Assembly: GCF_002531755.2 (NCBI RefSeq)
Contig: NZ_CP035002.1
Coordinates: 434,001 to 498,000, forward strand
Reading direction: 5' to 3'
DNA length: 64,000 nucleotides
Source of the DNA: Rhizobium acidisoli
GTDB lineage: Bacteria; Pseudomonadota; Alphaproteobacteria; Rhizobiales; Rhizobiaceae
This document shows, in pieces, positions 41,575 through 49,825 of the stretch. A program made the translations under genes and the position numbers. The notes beneath the pieces are model-generated. The model ran no database searches. It saw only the letters and a program-made list of their open reading frames with translations, and had not been told where the DNA came from. Positions within the stretch are counted from its first letter, which is position 1; each line of letters starts with the position of its first letter.

Positions 41575-43449
41575 TTATTCTGACAGTTCAACCAAGCCTG
41601 AATAGCGAGGGTGACTGCGGATCGGATCGAGGTCGGAATCGTTCTTGAACCACAGCCGCATCTCGATGCCGACCTGAGGCATCCAGACCTCGAGCAAGTC
41701 TATCGCTCGCTCAATCTCGCCAAGCAGTGCATAAGTGCAAGCAGCATTGTACTGAATGTTGATATCGTCCGGATCCGTCGCCAGAGAACGGGCCAACCAC
41801 TCCAGAGCCTGATCGCGGATACCGAGAAAGGCCAGCGCCGTCGCTCCCAGGCAGGCAACATTGGCATTCTCCGGATGTAGCCGCAGTTCTTCCTCAGCCT
41901 TTTTCAACGCGATCCGCGCATAGCTGCTGGCCTTGTCTATTTGCCCGAGCGAACGAAGGACGTTCACAAGCATGATCGGCGCACCATAATCGGCAGGCTT
42001 GATTTCCATCGCACGCTGGAAGTGCGTAGCCGCGAGTTCGAATTGACCTTCGGTGACGCAGAATTCGGCATAGTACCGATTTGCCTCGTGGCAATTGGCG
42101 TCGAGGGACAAAGCCTGCTCGAATGCAGAAACTGCCTCGGTGCGATTGCCGGCCACCGCCAACGCAAATCCTTTCGCCGCATGGGCTTCCGCCAGATTGG
42201 GATCGATAACGAGCGCCATCGTCGTATTCGCGAGAATGTCCTCTACCGGAATCTCGGTGCCGAACTGGGACCGCAGACGCGCATCGCAAACCGCGATTCC
42301 CGCATAGGCGCGGGCATAATTCGGATCCAATTCGATGGCTCGGGCGAAGCTTTGCCTGGCCATCAGATGGTTCGAGCGCGAGGCAATATGGTAGTATTCC
42401 CGCCCTCTGAGGAAATGCGTATAGGCTTCGACACTCTCTGTCGGCGCTTGCTCGATTGCCTCCTTTTCCTCCGGGAGCAGCTTGACCCTTAGTTGCTCGA
42501 CAATTGCCTTCGTGATCTCGTCCTGCACTTCGAAGATATCGGTAAGGTCGCGGTCGTAACGCGCGGCCCAAACGTGACCGTCGCTAGCTGCGTCGATCAA
42601 TTCGGCATTGATCCTCACATGGTTGCCGGCTTTGCGGACACTTCCCTCCACGACGTAGGCAACGCCGAGCTCCCTGGCGATGCGCTGCAGGTTCTCGCTC
42701 CGGCCTTTCCATGTGAAGACGGTGTTGCGGCTCAGGACAAATAGGCCTGAAACATTCGATAGATCAGTGATGATGTCCTCGGTGATGCCATCGCTGAAAA
42801 ATTCCTGGGCGGGATCGTCGCTGATGTTGGCAAAGGGCAGGATTGCTACGGATGGCTTGTTGACGGGTGCCTGCGTGTGGCCGTTTGCGGCAAGCGGCAC
42901 GCCTTCACCGGAGGCAACATTGCCCCAATCGGCGAAATAGACGTGCACCGGACGGGAGATGTTCTTGACGGTCTTTTCGCCCTGGTCTGCGAAGTCGAGA
43001 CCGAGCTTGTTTGCGACTTCGTGGCGCACGGCTGCCGAACAGGCGATACCCCCAGGCGCCGCAAGGGCTTGCAGCCGGACCGCCACATTGATGCCGTCCC
43101 CATGAAAGTCGTCCTCGTCGAAGACGATGTCGCCCAGATTCAAGCCTATTCGGAACGCAAAATGCCTGTCCGCAGGAATGCCGATGTTGCGCTCCAGCAT
43201 GCCGCGCTGGATTTCGACCGCACAACGTGCAGCGCTCAGCACGCTGCCGAACTCGACCAGGAAGCCGTCGCCCATTATCTTGATGATATGCCCGCCATGG
43301 GTTGTGACGGCAGGATCGAAGAGCTCCCGGCGATGTTGACGAAGGGCGTTGAGCGTCTCCTCTTCGTTTGCCTCCAGAAGACGGCTGTAGCCCACCACAT
43401 CGGCAGCCAGGATAGCCGCCAGCCGACGTTCAAGAAGCTCTGCACACAT
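41575..43449 (-). CDS. Class III adenylate/guanylate cyclase with TolB-like domain and TPR repeats
   Basis: A 624-residue cytoplasmic protein. Residues 8-165 form a class III cyclase with all key positions: metal-binding D17 and D61, K57 of the nucleotide pocket, D118, and the transition-state pair N121 and R125. Residues about 195-320 match the TolB-like module that follows many rhizobial cyclases (SVAILPFANISDDPAQEFFSDGITEDI). Residues 340-600 are TPR-like helices. The module should make cAMP (or cGMP) in response to a protein partner bound to the TPRs. Rhizobia carry many such cyclases; the specific signal is unknown. Confidence 0.93.
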   Translation of the reverse strand: MCAELLERRLAAILAADVVGYSRLLEANEEETLNALRQHRRELFDPAVTTHGGHIIKIMGDGFLVEFGSVLSAARCAVEIQRGMLERNIGIPADRHFAFRIGLNLGDIVFDEDDFHGDGINVAVRLQALAAPGGIACSAAVRHEVANKLGLDFADQGEKTVKNISRPVHVYFADWGNVASGEGVPLAANGHTQAPVNKPSVAILPFANISDDPAQEFFSDGITEDIITDLSNVSGLFVLSRNTVFTWKGRSENLQRIARELGVAYVVEGSVRKAGNHVRINAELIDAASDGHVWAARYDRDLTDIFEVQDEITKAIVEQLRVKLLPEEKEAIEQAPTESVEAYTHFLRGREYYHIASRSNHLMARQSFARAIELDPNYARAYAGIAVCDARLRSQFGTEIPVEDILANTTMALVIDPNLAEAHAAKGFALAVAGNRTEAVSAFEQALSLDANCHEANRYYAEFCVTEGQFELAATHFQRAMEIKPADYGAPIMLVNVLRSLGQIDKASSYARIALKKAEEELRLHPENANVACLGATALAFLGIRDQALEWLARSLATDPDDINIQYNAACTYALLGEIERAIDLLEVWMPQVGIEMRLWFKNDSDLDPIRSHPRYSGLVELSE

Positions 43450-43693
43450 GCCCGTCTCCCCAACGTGCTGGTGGCAATACTATGCAATTCTAGAAGCTAG
43501 CCGGTAATGTTGCCGGACGATTGTATTACTGACAACTAAAATCTCCCTCCCGGCCGTAAGAACTCCCGGAGTCGCAAGGTGACGGCAAGGTCGGCAATGC
43601 CGCAGGGCCTCCTTGGTCAGAGATATGGCTGACGCTGTCTGCAAATGAATTCAACGACGACACAATGCTTGTTCTGACGGCCGGCAGTGTTAT

Positions 43694-43713
43694 ATGTAGG
43701 TAAATACCTACAT
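43694..43713. promoter_or_regulatory. Perfect 9+2+9 palindrome, probable antitoxin operator
   Basis: Arms ATGTAGGTA and TACCTACAT with a 2-base centre end 10 bases before the antitoxin ATG at 43724. Position and symmetry fit autoregulation by the Phd-type antitoxin. The upstream ATG at 43712 lies inside this palindrome, which argues against it as start. Confidence 0.65.
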
Positions 43714-43723
43714 GAGGCATGTC

Positions 43724-43978
43724 ATGACCGTTACCACGCTTTCCAGCCGCGAGCTCAATCACGATGTCAGCAGTGCGAAAAAAGCTGCAAAAAAGGGGCC
43801 GGTCATCATCACTGACCGCGGCAAGCCTTCCCATGTCCTTCTGACATATGAAGAATTTCAACGCCTTTCCGGCAGCCGCCAAAGCCTGGTCGATGGGCTT
43901 TCCATGCCGGGCCTGTCGGAAATCGATTTCATGCCATCGCGGGTCGAGATCAAAACCCGCGGAGTCGACCTGTCTTGA
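43724..43978 (+). CDS. Type II antitoxin, Phd/YefM family (second pair)
   Basis: The ATG at 43724 (TVTTLSSRELNHDVSSAKKAA) is preceded by GAGG; the 84-residue protein has the Phd fold with PVIITDRGKPSHVLLTYEEFQRL near residue 25 and a C-terminal toxin-binding tail (GLSEIDFMPSRVEIKTRGVDLS). It is not a close copy of the first antitoxin at 1819. Its stop overlaps the TTG start of the toxin (TTGA). It should repress its own promoter through the palindrome upstream. Confidence 0.9.
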   Translation: MTVTTLSSRELNHDVSSAKKAAKKGPVIITDRGKPSHVLLTYEEFQRLSGSRQSLVDGLSMPGLSEIDFMPSRVEIKTRGVDLS

Positions 43979-44397
43979 GCTATCTGCTGGATACGAATGT
44001 CATCTCGGAGCTGCGCAAGGTCGGTGATGGCAAGGCTGATCCTCAAGTCGTGGCGTGGATCGAAACGGCGAACGCTTCAGACTTTTATCTCTCTGCAATC
44101 ACCATTCTCGAATTGGAACGCGGCGTGCTTGCCATCCAGCGACGAGATGCGCGCCAAGGTTCACGCCTGCGTACATGGCTGGACGACCATGTGCGCCCGG
44201 AATTCGCCGGCCGGATCCTGCCGATCGACGATGCCATTGCAACGCGTTGCGCGCATCTGCATATTCCCGACCGGCGCAACGAGGCCGATGCGTTGATTGC
44301 TGCGACCGCACTCGTTCACAATCTTACCGTGGTCACGCGAAACGTGAGAGATTTCGACGGCACCGGCGTCGTCATTGTCGATCCCTGGCAGGGTTGA
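43975..44397 (+). CDS. VapC-type PIN-domain toxin (second pair, intact acids)
   Basis: The 140-residue PIN protein starts at a TTG overlapping the antitoxin stop. All four acids are present: D6 in LLDTNVISE, E46 in ILELERG, D105 in EADALIAATAL and D126 in TRNVRDF. It is predicted to be an RNase held inactive by the antitoxin. It resembles the FitB-like VapC subgroup common in rhizobia. Confidence 0.92.
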   Translation: MSYLLDTNVISELRKVGDGKADPQVVAWIETANASDFYLSAITILELERGVLAIQRRDARQGSRLRTWLDDHVRPEFAGRILPIDDAIATRCAHLHIPDRRNEADALIAATALVHNLTVVTRNVRDFDGTGVVIVDPWQG

Positions 44398-44417
44398 GCA
44401 ATGTGGACACCCTTATG

Positions 44418-45488
44418 TCAATCCTTCGGAGGGGCGATGCTTTCCCGCAGGATAAGCTGGCTGCGGACGACAGTCCGCAGCGTTTCTACGTTTTGCCTCT
44501 GGCCAATGGCGTCGAGCAGCAGTTCCACGGCGGCGCGGCCCATCTCTTCCACCGGCTGTTCGATCGTCGAGAGCGGCGGCGCGGAGAATTCGCAGACCGG
44601 GGAGCCGTCGAAAGAGACGACGGATAGATCATCGGGAATGCTCAGGCCCGCGCGCTTGATGCGGCTGACGAATGAAATGGCCATGTCGTCGCTGGTGGCG
44701 ATGACCGCCGTCGGCTTTTCGGTCAACTCCGCGAAATCATCTGCCGCCTGTACGCCGATATCGAAACCGTGCTGATAATCGAGACGGCCGCCCGAGCGAT
44801 GAACGGACTCCTTCGGTAAGCCGGCTGCCTGAAGCGCCTCGAGCACGCCGCCATAACGCTCGACGTCGTGATAATTGCCTTCAGGTCCGGCAAGATAGAA
44901 GAACCGCCGATGGCCTAGCCGTATCAGTTCGGCGGTGACGTCGCGCACAGCCTCGCGGTCGTTGGTCACGACGCTCTGCAGGCCCGCATCGCTCATGTCG
45001 AGCAGCATCGAAACGATCGGCAGGCCGGAATTTGCCAGCGAGCGCCCGTCGACCTCCGGAAGCTTCGACGACAGAATGATGGCGCCGCGGACGCTGCCGC
45101 CGAAGGCGAGGTCGAGAATGTGCCGCTCGGAAATCTCGTCGCGATCGAGGTTGGCGATCATCAGATTGTAGCCGCCCTGGATCAGCGATTTGTTGATGCT
45201 CTGCAGGACCTGGGGAATGATCTGCGAGACGCCGTAATAGAGCGATCCCGGTAGGATGATCATGATGATGTTGGATTTGCCGACCCTGAGGCCGCGCGCC
45301 ATCGCATTCGGCGTATAGCCGAGCTGCTTGGCCGCCGCGTTGATCTTGGCGCGGGTCTTTTCGTTGACCCGCCCGGGATTGGCGAGCGCACGGCTGACCG
45401 TCGAGATCGCAACGCCGGCGAGCCGCGCGACATCGGCCATCAACGCGCCCGATTGATCCTCGCCGACCACATCCTTGTTTTTATTCAC
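44418..45488 (-). CDS. LacI-family transcriptional regulator of the adjacent sugar operon
   Basis: The GTG at 45488 with GAGGGAA upstream is the most likely start; a TTG at 45551 lies inside an operator. The 356-residue protein has the HTH ADVARLAGVAISTVSRALANPGRVNEKTR near residue 17 and a sugar-binding-like effector domain (NIIMIILPGSLYYGVSQIIPQ, then IPDDLSVVSFDGSPVCEFSAPPLSTI). It is divergent from the operon that starts at 45711 and should repress both through the palindromes at 45548 and 45602. Confidence 0.92.
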   Translation of the reverse strand: MNKNKDVVGEDQSGALMADVARLAGVAISTVSRALANPGRVNEKTRAKINAAAKQLGYTPNAMARGLRVGKSNIIMIILPGSLYYGVSQIIPQVLQSINKSLIQGGYNLMIANLDRDEISERHILDLAFGGSVRGAIILSSKLPEVDGRSLANSGLPIVSMLLDMSDAGLQSVVTNDREAVRDVTAELIRLGHRRFFYLAGPEGNYHDVERYGGVLEALQAAGLPKESVHRSGGRLDYQHGFDIGVQAADDFAELTEKPTAVIATSDDMAISFVSRIKRAGLSIPDDLSVVSFDGSPVCEFSAPPLSTIEQPVEEMGRAAVELLLDAIGQRQNVETLRTVVRSQLILRESIAPPKD

Positions 45489-45547
45489 GTTTATTTCATT
45501 CCCTCGGATGCTTCGATTTGCAACTTTAAGACAGGCAGCGGTTGATA

Positions 45548-45559
45548 GCAAACGTTTGC
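45548..45559. promoter_or_regulatory. Perfect palindrome, LacI-type operator 1
   Basis: GCAAACGTTTGC is a perfect 12-base palindrome with the central CG typical of LacI/GalR operators. It lies just upstream of the lacI-type start and shares TTGCC half-sites with operator 2. Confidence 0.65.
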
Positions 45560-45601
45560 CAAAAATCGCTTGCCAAAAAAACCAGCTTGGCTATCATCTC
45601 T

Positions 45602-45623
45602 AAATGGCAAACGATTGCCATTT
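45602..45623. promoter_or_regulatory. LacI-type operator 2
   Basis: Nine-base arms AAATGGCAA and TTGCCATTT flank ACGA. The centre GGCAAACGATTGCC resembles operator 1. It lies 88 bases upstream of the isomerase start at 45711, where it could block the operon promoter. Confidence 0.65.
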
Positions 45624-45710
45624 CTTAATGCGTTGAAAATCCATGACTTATTGGATGTGGGACTGCTGTTCCGCACGCCGATGGGTCGTGCCTCGAGAAG
45701 TGGATAAATT

Positions 45711-46664
45711 ATGGCTACTGGCGACAGGCTGCGTTTCGGCGTCGATCTCGTGACGTTCTTTCATGCCGGCTTCTGGGGCGTCGATAGCGATGATGCGATC
45801 GTTGCCTATGCGCGCGCCGAACCACGGGCATTCTGGGACAAGATCCTCGACAGCGTCCAGGCCTCCGGCGTTACCGGCGTCGAGCTGACTTTTTCTCCCT
45901 TCAACTGGCAGGATGCGATCAAGACCTATGGTTCGGTCGACGCTTTCGCAGCCGAGCTGGCAAAACGCGGCTTGACGCTCTGCAGCGGCTTCTTCGCGGA
46001 GCTGGAGGCGGCGGGCGATTTTGCCGACCCCGAGGCTCAGCGCGCGCTGATCGACAAGGCGAAACGCTATGCCGATTTCCTCAAAGCCTGCGGCAGCGAC
46101 ATCATGGTGATCGGCGCCCCGCTTCGCCAGACGCTCGGCGCTCAGCCAGTGCAGTTTCATGATTTCGACCGCGCCAAGGTGATTGCCGATTTTCTGAACC
46201 GGCTCGGCGCGACCCTCTACGCCAGGGGCGTGCGGCTGGCGCTGCATACCGAGGCGCATTCGATCTTTGCGGCCGCGCGTGACGTCGACCTGATGATGCT
46301 TCTGACCGACCCGGCCTATGTGCATATGTGCCCGGACACGGCCCATATCATCGTTGCGGGCTCCGATCCCGTCCAACTCGTCGATCGCCATCACGAGCGG
46401 ATGATCATCGCCCATTGGAAGGATGCGATCGGCCCCATGCCCGCCGATACGGCGATCGACAAACATATCCACGATCGCCACCGTCCCTATTTCTGCGGCT
46501 TCGGCCTCGGTCGGGTCGACTGGCCGGCCTGGATCCGGCTGCTGCGCGACCGTGCCTATGAAGGCTGGGCAATTCTCGAACTCGATGCCGCGCCGGACCC
46601 CGTCCGCGACATCGCCAACGGGCTCACGCTCGTCCGGCAGGCGCTCCTGCCGATCTATCGCTGA
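45711..46664 (+). CDS. Sugar phosphate isomerase/epimerase (AP-endonuclease-2 TIM barrel)
   Basis: The 317-residue barrel begins RLRFGVDLVTFFHAGFWG and has VTGVELTFSPFNW near residue 60, LHTEAHSIFAAARDVDLMM near residue 181 (metal-binding glutamate), VHMCPDTAHIIVAGSDP near residue 203 (aspartate and histidine), IAHWKDA near residue 230 and AILELDAAPDP near residue 285. It is first in a CUT1 sugar transport operon that ends with a GMC oxidoreductase. It may isomerise the imported sugar or act on a keto-sugar from the GMC enzyme. The start lacks a strong Shine-Dalgarno sequence. Confidence 0.86.
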   Translation: MATGDRLRFGVDLVTFFHAGFWGVDSDDAIVAYARAEPRAFWDKILDSVQASGVTGVELTFSPFNWQDAIKTYGSVDAFAAELAKRGLTLCSGFFAELEAAGDFADPEAQRALIDKAKRYADFLKACGSDIMVIGAPLRQTLGAQPVQFHDFDRAKVIADFLNRLGATLYARGVRLALHTEAHSIFAAARDVDLMMLLTDPAYVHMCPDTAHIIVAGSDPVQLVDRHHERMIIAHWKDAIGPMPADTAIDKHIHDRHRPYFCGFGLGRVDWPAWIRLLRDRAYEGWAILELDAAPDPVRDIANGLTLVRQALLPIYR

Positions 46665-46721
46665 CGACTATTTCCAAGACAACGAACGCCCCGCAAAGAG
46701 GGTATTTCAAGAGGTGGAACA

Positions 46722-47954
46722 ATGAAGACAATGATGAAGCTTTTTCTTGCCGGTGTGGCATTCGCCGGTTTCTTCGCTTCGGCGCATGCTGAGGACAAGC
46801 CGACAATCGAGATCATGTCGTCCTGGACGTCGGGCGGCGAAGCGGCAGCCCTCAATGTCGTCAAGACCGAATTCGAAAAGCGCGGCGGCGTCTGGAAGGA
46901 TTCTTCGATCGCCGGCTTCGGCGCCGCCGATGCCGCCTTCCAGAACCGTATCGTCGCCGGTGACGCGCCCGGCGCGAAACAGGGCGTCATCGGTCTCGCC
47001 GCTGCGGATTTCGTCAGCCAGGGACTGTTCAATCCGATCGACGACGTCGCCGCTGCCGGCAAATGGGCCGACGTCCTGCCGAAATCGATCCATGATCTCA
47101 TCTCTTATGACGGCAAGGTCTATCTCTCGCCAACCGGCGCCCATGGCGAAAGCTGGGTCTTTTATTCCAAGGAAGCCTTCGCCAAGGCCGGCATCGCCGA
47201 GGAGCCCAAGAGCTGGGACGAGTTCTTCGCCGATTTCGACAAGCTGAAGGCTGCCGGCATCGTTCCCGTTGCCTGGGGCGGCCAGCCCTGGCAGCAGACC
47301 AAGGTCTTCAACATGATCCTGCTCTCGCAGGTCGGGATCGACGGCTTCCTGAAGATCTATGTCGACAAGGACAAGAGCCAGGCTTCCATCGACGGCGTGA
47401 AGAAGACCCTGGAAATCCTCGGCAAGCTGCGCGGCTATGTCGATGCGGGCGCTGCCGGCCGCAATTGGAACGACGCAACGGCGATGCTGATCACCGCCAA
47501 GGCCGGCGTGCAGTTCATGGGCGACTGGGCAAAGGGCGAATTCACCGTTGCCGGCAAGCAACCGGGCAAGGATTATGGCTGCATGATCGTGCCGGAGTCC
47601 AAGGGCATGGTCTATATCGCCGACTCCCTCTGGTTCCCGAAGACCGGCAATGCCGCGACCGACAAGGCGCAGAAACTTCTCGCCGAAGTCGTCATGGATC
47701 CCGCGGTGCAGGTCGAATTCGCTTTGAAGAAGGGCTCGGTTCCGATGCGCACCGATGTCGACAAGTCGAAGCTTGATGTCTGCGCCCAGAAGGGTGTCGA
47801 GTTGATGGCTTCCGGTGCGATCGTCCCGGATCAGGCAATCGTGCTGACACCCCAGCAGGTCGGCGCGCTCGACGATTTCGTCGACGAATATTGGAGCGGT
47901 AGCTCGAACGATACGGCCTCTGCGGCTGAGAATTTCTTCGCCGTCTTCGAATAG
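46722..47954 (+). CDS. Sugar ABC transporter substrate-binding protein (CUT1, SBP_bac_1)
   Basis: A signal peptide (KTMMKLFLAGVAFAGFFASAHA) precedes a 390-residue mature lobe with PTIEIMSSWTSGGEAAALNVVKTEFEKRGG, the GVIGLAAADFVSQG strand and VPVAWGGQPWQQTKVFN near residue 180. This matches bacterial oligosaccharide/glucoside binding proteins. RBS AAGAGGTGG precedes the ATG. It is followed by a stable hairpin that may raise its expression over the permeases. Confidence 0.91.
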   Translation: MKTMMKLFLAGVAFAGFFASAHAEDKPTIEIMSSWTSGGEAAALNVVKTEFEKRGGVWKDSSIAGFGAADAAFQNRIVAGDAPGAKQGVIGLAAADFVSQGLFNPIDDVAAAGKWADVLPKSIHDLISYDGKVYLSPTGAHGESWVFYSKEAFAKAGIAEEPKSWDEFFADFDKLKAAGIVPVAWGGQPWQQTKVFNMILLSQVGIDGFLKIYVDKDKSQASIDGVKKTLEILGKLRGYVDAGAAGRNWNDATAMLITAKAGVQFMGDWAKGEFTVAGKQPGKDYGCMIVPESKGMVYIADSLWFPKTGNAATDKAQKLLAEVVMDPAVQVEFALKKGSVPMRTDVDKSKLDVCAQKGVELMASGAIVPDQAIVLTPQQVGALDDFVDEYWSGSSNDTASAAENFFAVFE

Positions 47955-47962
47955 AATAGTGC

Positions 47963-47993
47963 CTGCGGCGTCGGCCTGATCCCGGCGCCGCGG
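47963..47993 (+). other. Stem-loop after the binding-protein gene
   Basis: Twelve-base arms with two G-U pairs around a 7-base loop lie 9 bases after the binding-protein stop and before the permease start at 48047. It is probably an mRNA-stabilising element, as is common in transport operons. Confidence 0.55.
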
Positions 47994-48046
47994 CAGCCGC
48001 CGCTGCCTCGCGCGGTGTGCCCCGCTTTCCGTCAACGAGCTGGCCG

Positions 48047-48934
48047 ATGCCCATCAAACGCAAACCCAATCTTGCCGCCACCATCGCCCTGCTGCCGACT
48101 TGGTTCGCCGCGGTCGCGGTCTTCATTGGCACCATGGCCTGGTCGATCCGACTGTCCTTCACCAACTCGACGCTTTTTCCATCCTCGACCTATGTCGGAT
48201 TTGCCCAGTATTCGAAGCTGTTCTCTTCCGCCAAGTGGCTCGCATCGCTGCAAAACGTGTTAATCTTCGGCGTGCTTTACGTCGCAGGCTGCCTTTTGCT
48301 CGGCTTTCTGCTGGCCGCGGCGCTGGATCGCAAGATCCGCTTCGAGAGCGCCTTCAGAACCATCTTCCTCTATCCCTACGCCATGTCCTTCGTGGTGACC
48401 GGGCTGATCTGGCAGTGGATGCTCAATCCGACGCTCGGCATCCAGGCGAGTGTGCGGTCGCTCGGCTGGGAAAGCTTCGTCCTCGACTGGGTGGTCAACC
48501 GCGACATGGCGATCTATGCGCTGGTGCTTGCCGGCGTCTGGCAGGGTGCGGGGCTGGTGATGGTCATCGCGCTTGCCGGCATGCGCGGCATCGAGGCCGA
48601 GCATTGGAAGGCGGCGCGCATCGACGGCATTCCCGTCTGGCGCATCTACATCTCGATTATCCTGCCGCAGCTCGGGCCGGCGCTGGCGGCAGCCGGCATG
48701 CTGCTCGCCATGGGGGTGATCAAGACCTACGACATCGTCGTCGCCATGACGAATGGCGGTCCCGGCAATGCGACGGAGGTGCCGGCAAAATTCATCATGG
48801 ACAATCTGTTCGGGCGCCAGAACCTCGGCCTCGCCACAGCCGGCGCCACGGTTCTTGTCCTCGGCGTCATCATCGCCGTCGCTCCGTTCCGCTACGCGAT
48901 GCATATGCGCGCCAGAGCGAAGGGAGCCGCGTGA
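48047..48934 (+). CDS. Sugar ABC transporter permease, MalF/UgpA-like
   Basis: The ATG at 48047 (PIKRKPNLAATIALLPTWF) gives a 295-residue protein with six or so membrane segments. The CUT1 EAA loop GIEAEHWKAARIDGIPVWRIYISIILPQLG lies near residue 185. A KTYDIVVAMTNGGPGNATEV segment near residue 230 is typical of MalF-type subunits. Its stop shares one base with the next start (TGATG). Confidence 0.92.
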   Translation: MPIKRKPNLAATIALLPTWFAAVAVFIGTMAWSIRLSFTNSTLFPSSTYVGFAQYSKLFSSAKWLASLQNVLIFGVLYVAGCLLLGFLLAAALDRKIRFESAFRTIFLYPYAMSFVVTGLIWQWMLNPTLGIQASVRSLGWESFVLDWVVNRDMAIYALVLAGVWQGAGLVMVIALAGMRGIEAEHWKAARIDGIPVWRIYISIILPQLGPALAAAGMLLAMGVIKTYDIVVAMTNGGPGNATEVPAKFIMDNLFGRQNLGLATAGATVLVLGVIIAVAPFRYAMHMRARAKGAA

Positions 48935-49818
48935 TGACCGGTCCCCATCCGAACGGCCCGAAACCGGCGCGCCTGACGGCCGGACGCATCGGCCTCTATG
49001 CCTTCCTGGTCGTTGCCGCGCTTTTCTTTCTTCTGCCGCTCTATACGATGGTCGTCACCTCGCTGAAGTCGATGGACGAAATCCGGCTCGGTCAGATCTT
49101 TGCCCTGCCGGCGAGGCTCGATTTCTCCGCCTGGGCGACCGCCTGGTCGGGCGCCTGCATGGGAACCGTCTGCGTCGGCATTCGCAGCGGCTTCTGGAAT
49201 TCGGTGGCGATAACCGTTCCCGCGGTCGTGCTCTCGGTCTTCATCGGCGCCGTCAACGGCTATGCGCTGTCGCTCTGGCGCCCTCGCGGGGCAAATCTGC
49301 TCTTCGGCCTGCTGATGGCCGGCGGTCTCATCCCCTATCAGATCTTCCTTTATCCCATGGTCCGGGTGATGGCGAATATCGAGCTCTACAATTCGCTCGC
49401 CGGCATCATTCTCGTGCATGTCATCTTCGGCCTGCCGCTGGTGACGCTGCTGTTCCGCAACTATTTCGTCAGCGTGCCGGAGGAGCTCTGCAAGGCGGCG
49501 CGCGTCGACGGCGCCGGCTTCTGGCGCATCTTTTTCGAGATCATGCTGCCGATCGCCGTGCCGATGGTTGTGGTGGTCTCCATGCTGCAGTTCACCGGCA
49601 TCTGGAACGACTTCCTGCTCGGTCTGGTTTTTGCCGGGCGCGACAACCTGCCGATGACCGTGCAGCTCAACAATATCGTCAACACCACGATGGGCGAGCG
49701 GACCTACAACGTGAACATGGCGGCGACGATCCTCACCGCCCTCGTTCCGCTCGCCATTTATTTCCTGTCCGGCCGCTGGTTCGTGCGCGGCATCGCCGCC
49801 GGCGCAGTCAAGGGGTAA
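48934..49818 (+). CDS. Sugar ABC transporter permease, MalG/UgpE-like
   Basis: The ATG at 48934 overlaps the previous stop; a GTG one codon earlier is possible. The 294-residue protein has the MalG family features LYTMVVTSLKSMDEIR near residue 36 and the EAA loop EELCKAARVDGAGFWRIFFEIMLPIAVPM near residue 185. The open frame upstream of 48934 is only a shadow of the first permease. It pairs with the MalF-like subunit. Confidence 0.92.
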   Translation: MTGPHPNGPKPARLTAGRIGLYAFLVVAALFFLLPLYTMVVTSLKSMDEIRLGQIFALPARLDFSAWATAWSGACMGTVCVGIRSGFWNSVAITVPAVVLSVFIGAVNGYALSLWRPRGANLLFGLLMAGGLIPYQIFLYPMVRVMANIELYNSLAGIILVHVIFGLPLVTLLFRNYFVSVPEELCKAARVDGAGFWRIFFEIMLPIAVPMVVVVSMLQFTGIWNDFLLGLVFAGRDNLPMTVQLNNIVNTTMGERTYNVNMAATILTALVPLAIYFLSGRWFVRGIAAGAVKG

Positions 49819-49825
49819 CGCTTCC

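Noticed and set aside
43526..43882. 118-codon minus-strand frame overlapping the antitoxin
   Set aside because: Antisense to the antitoxin and operator; composition not protein-like.
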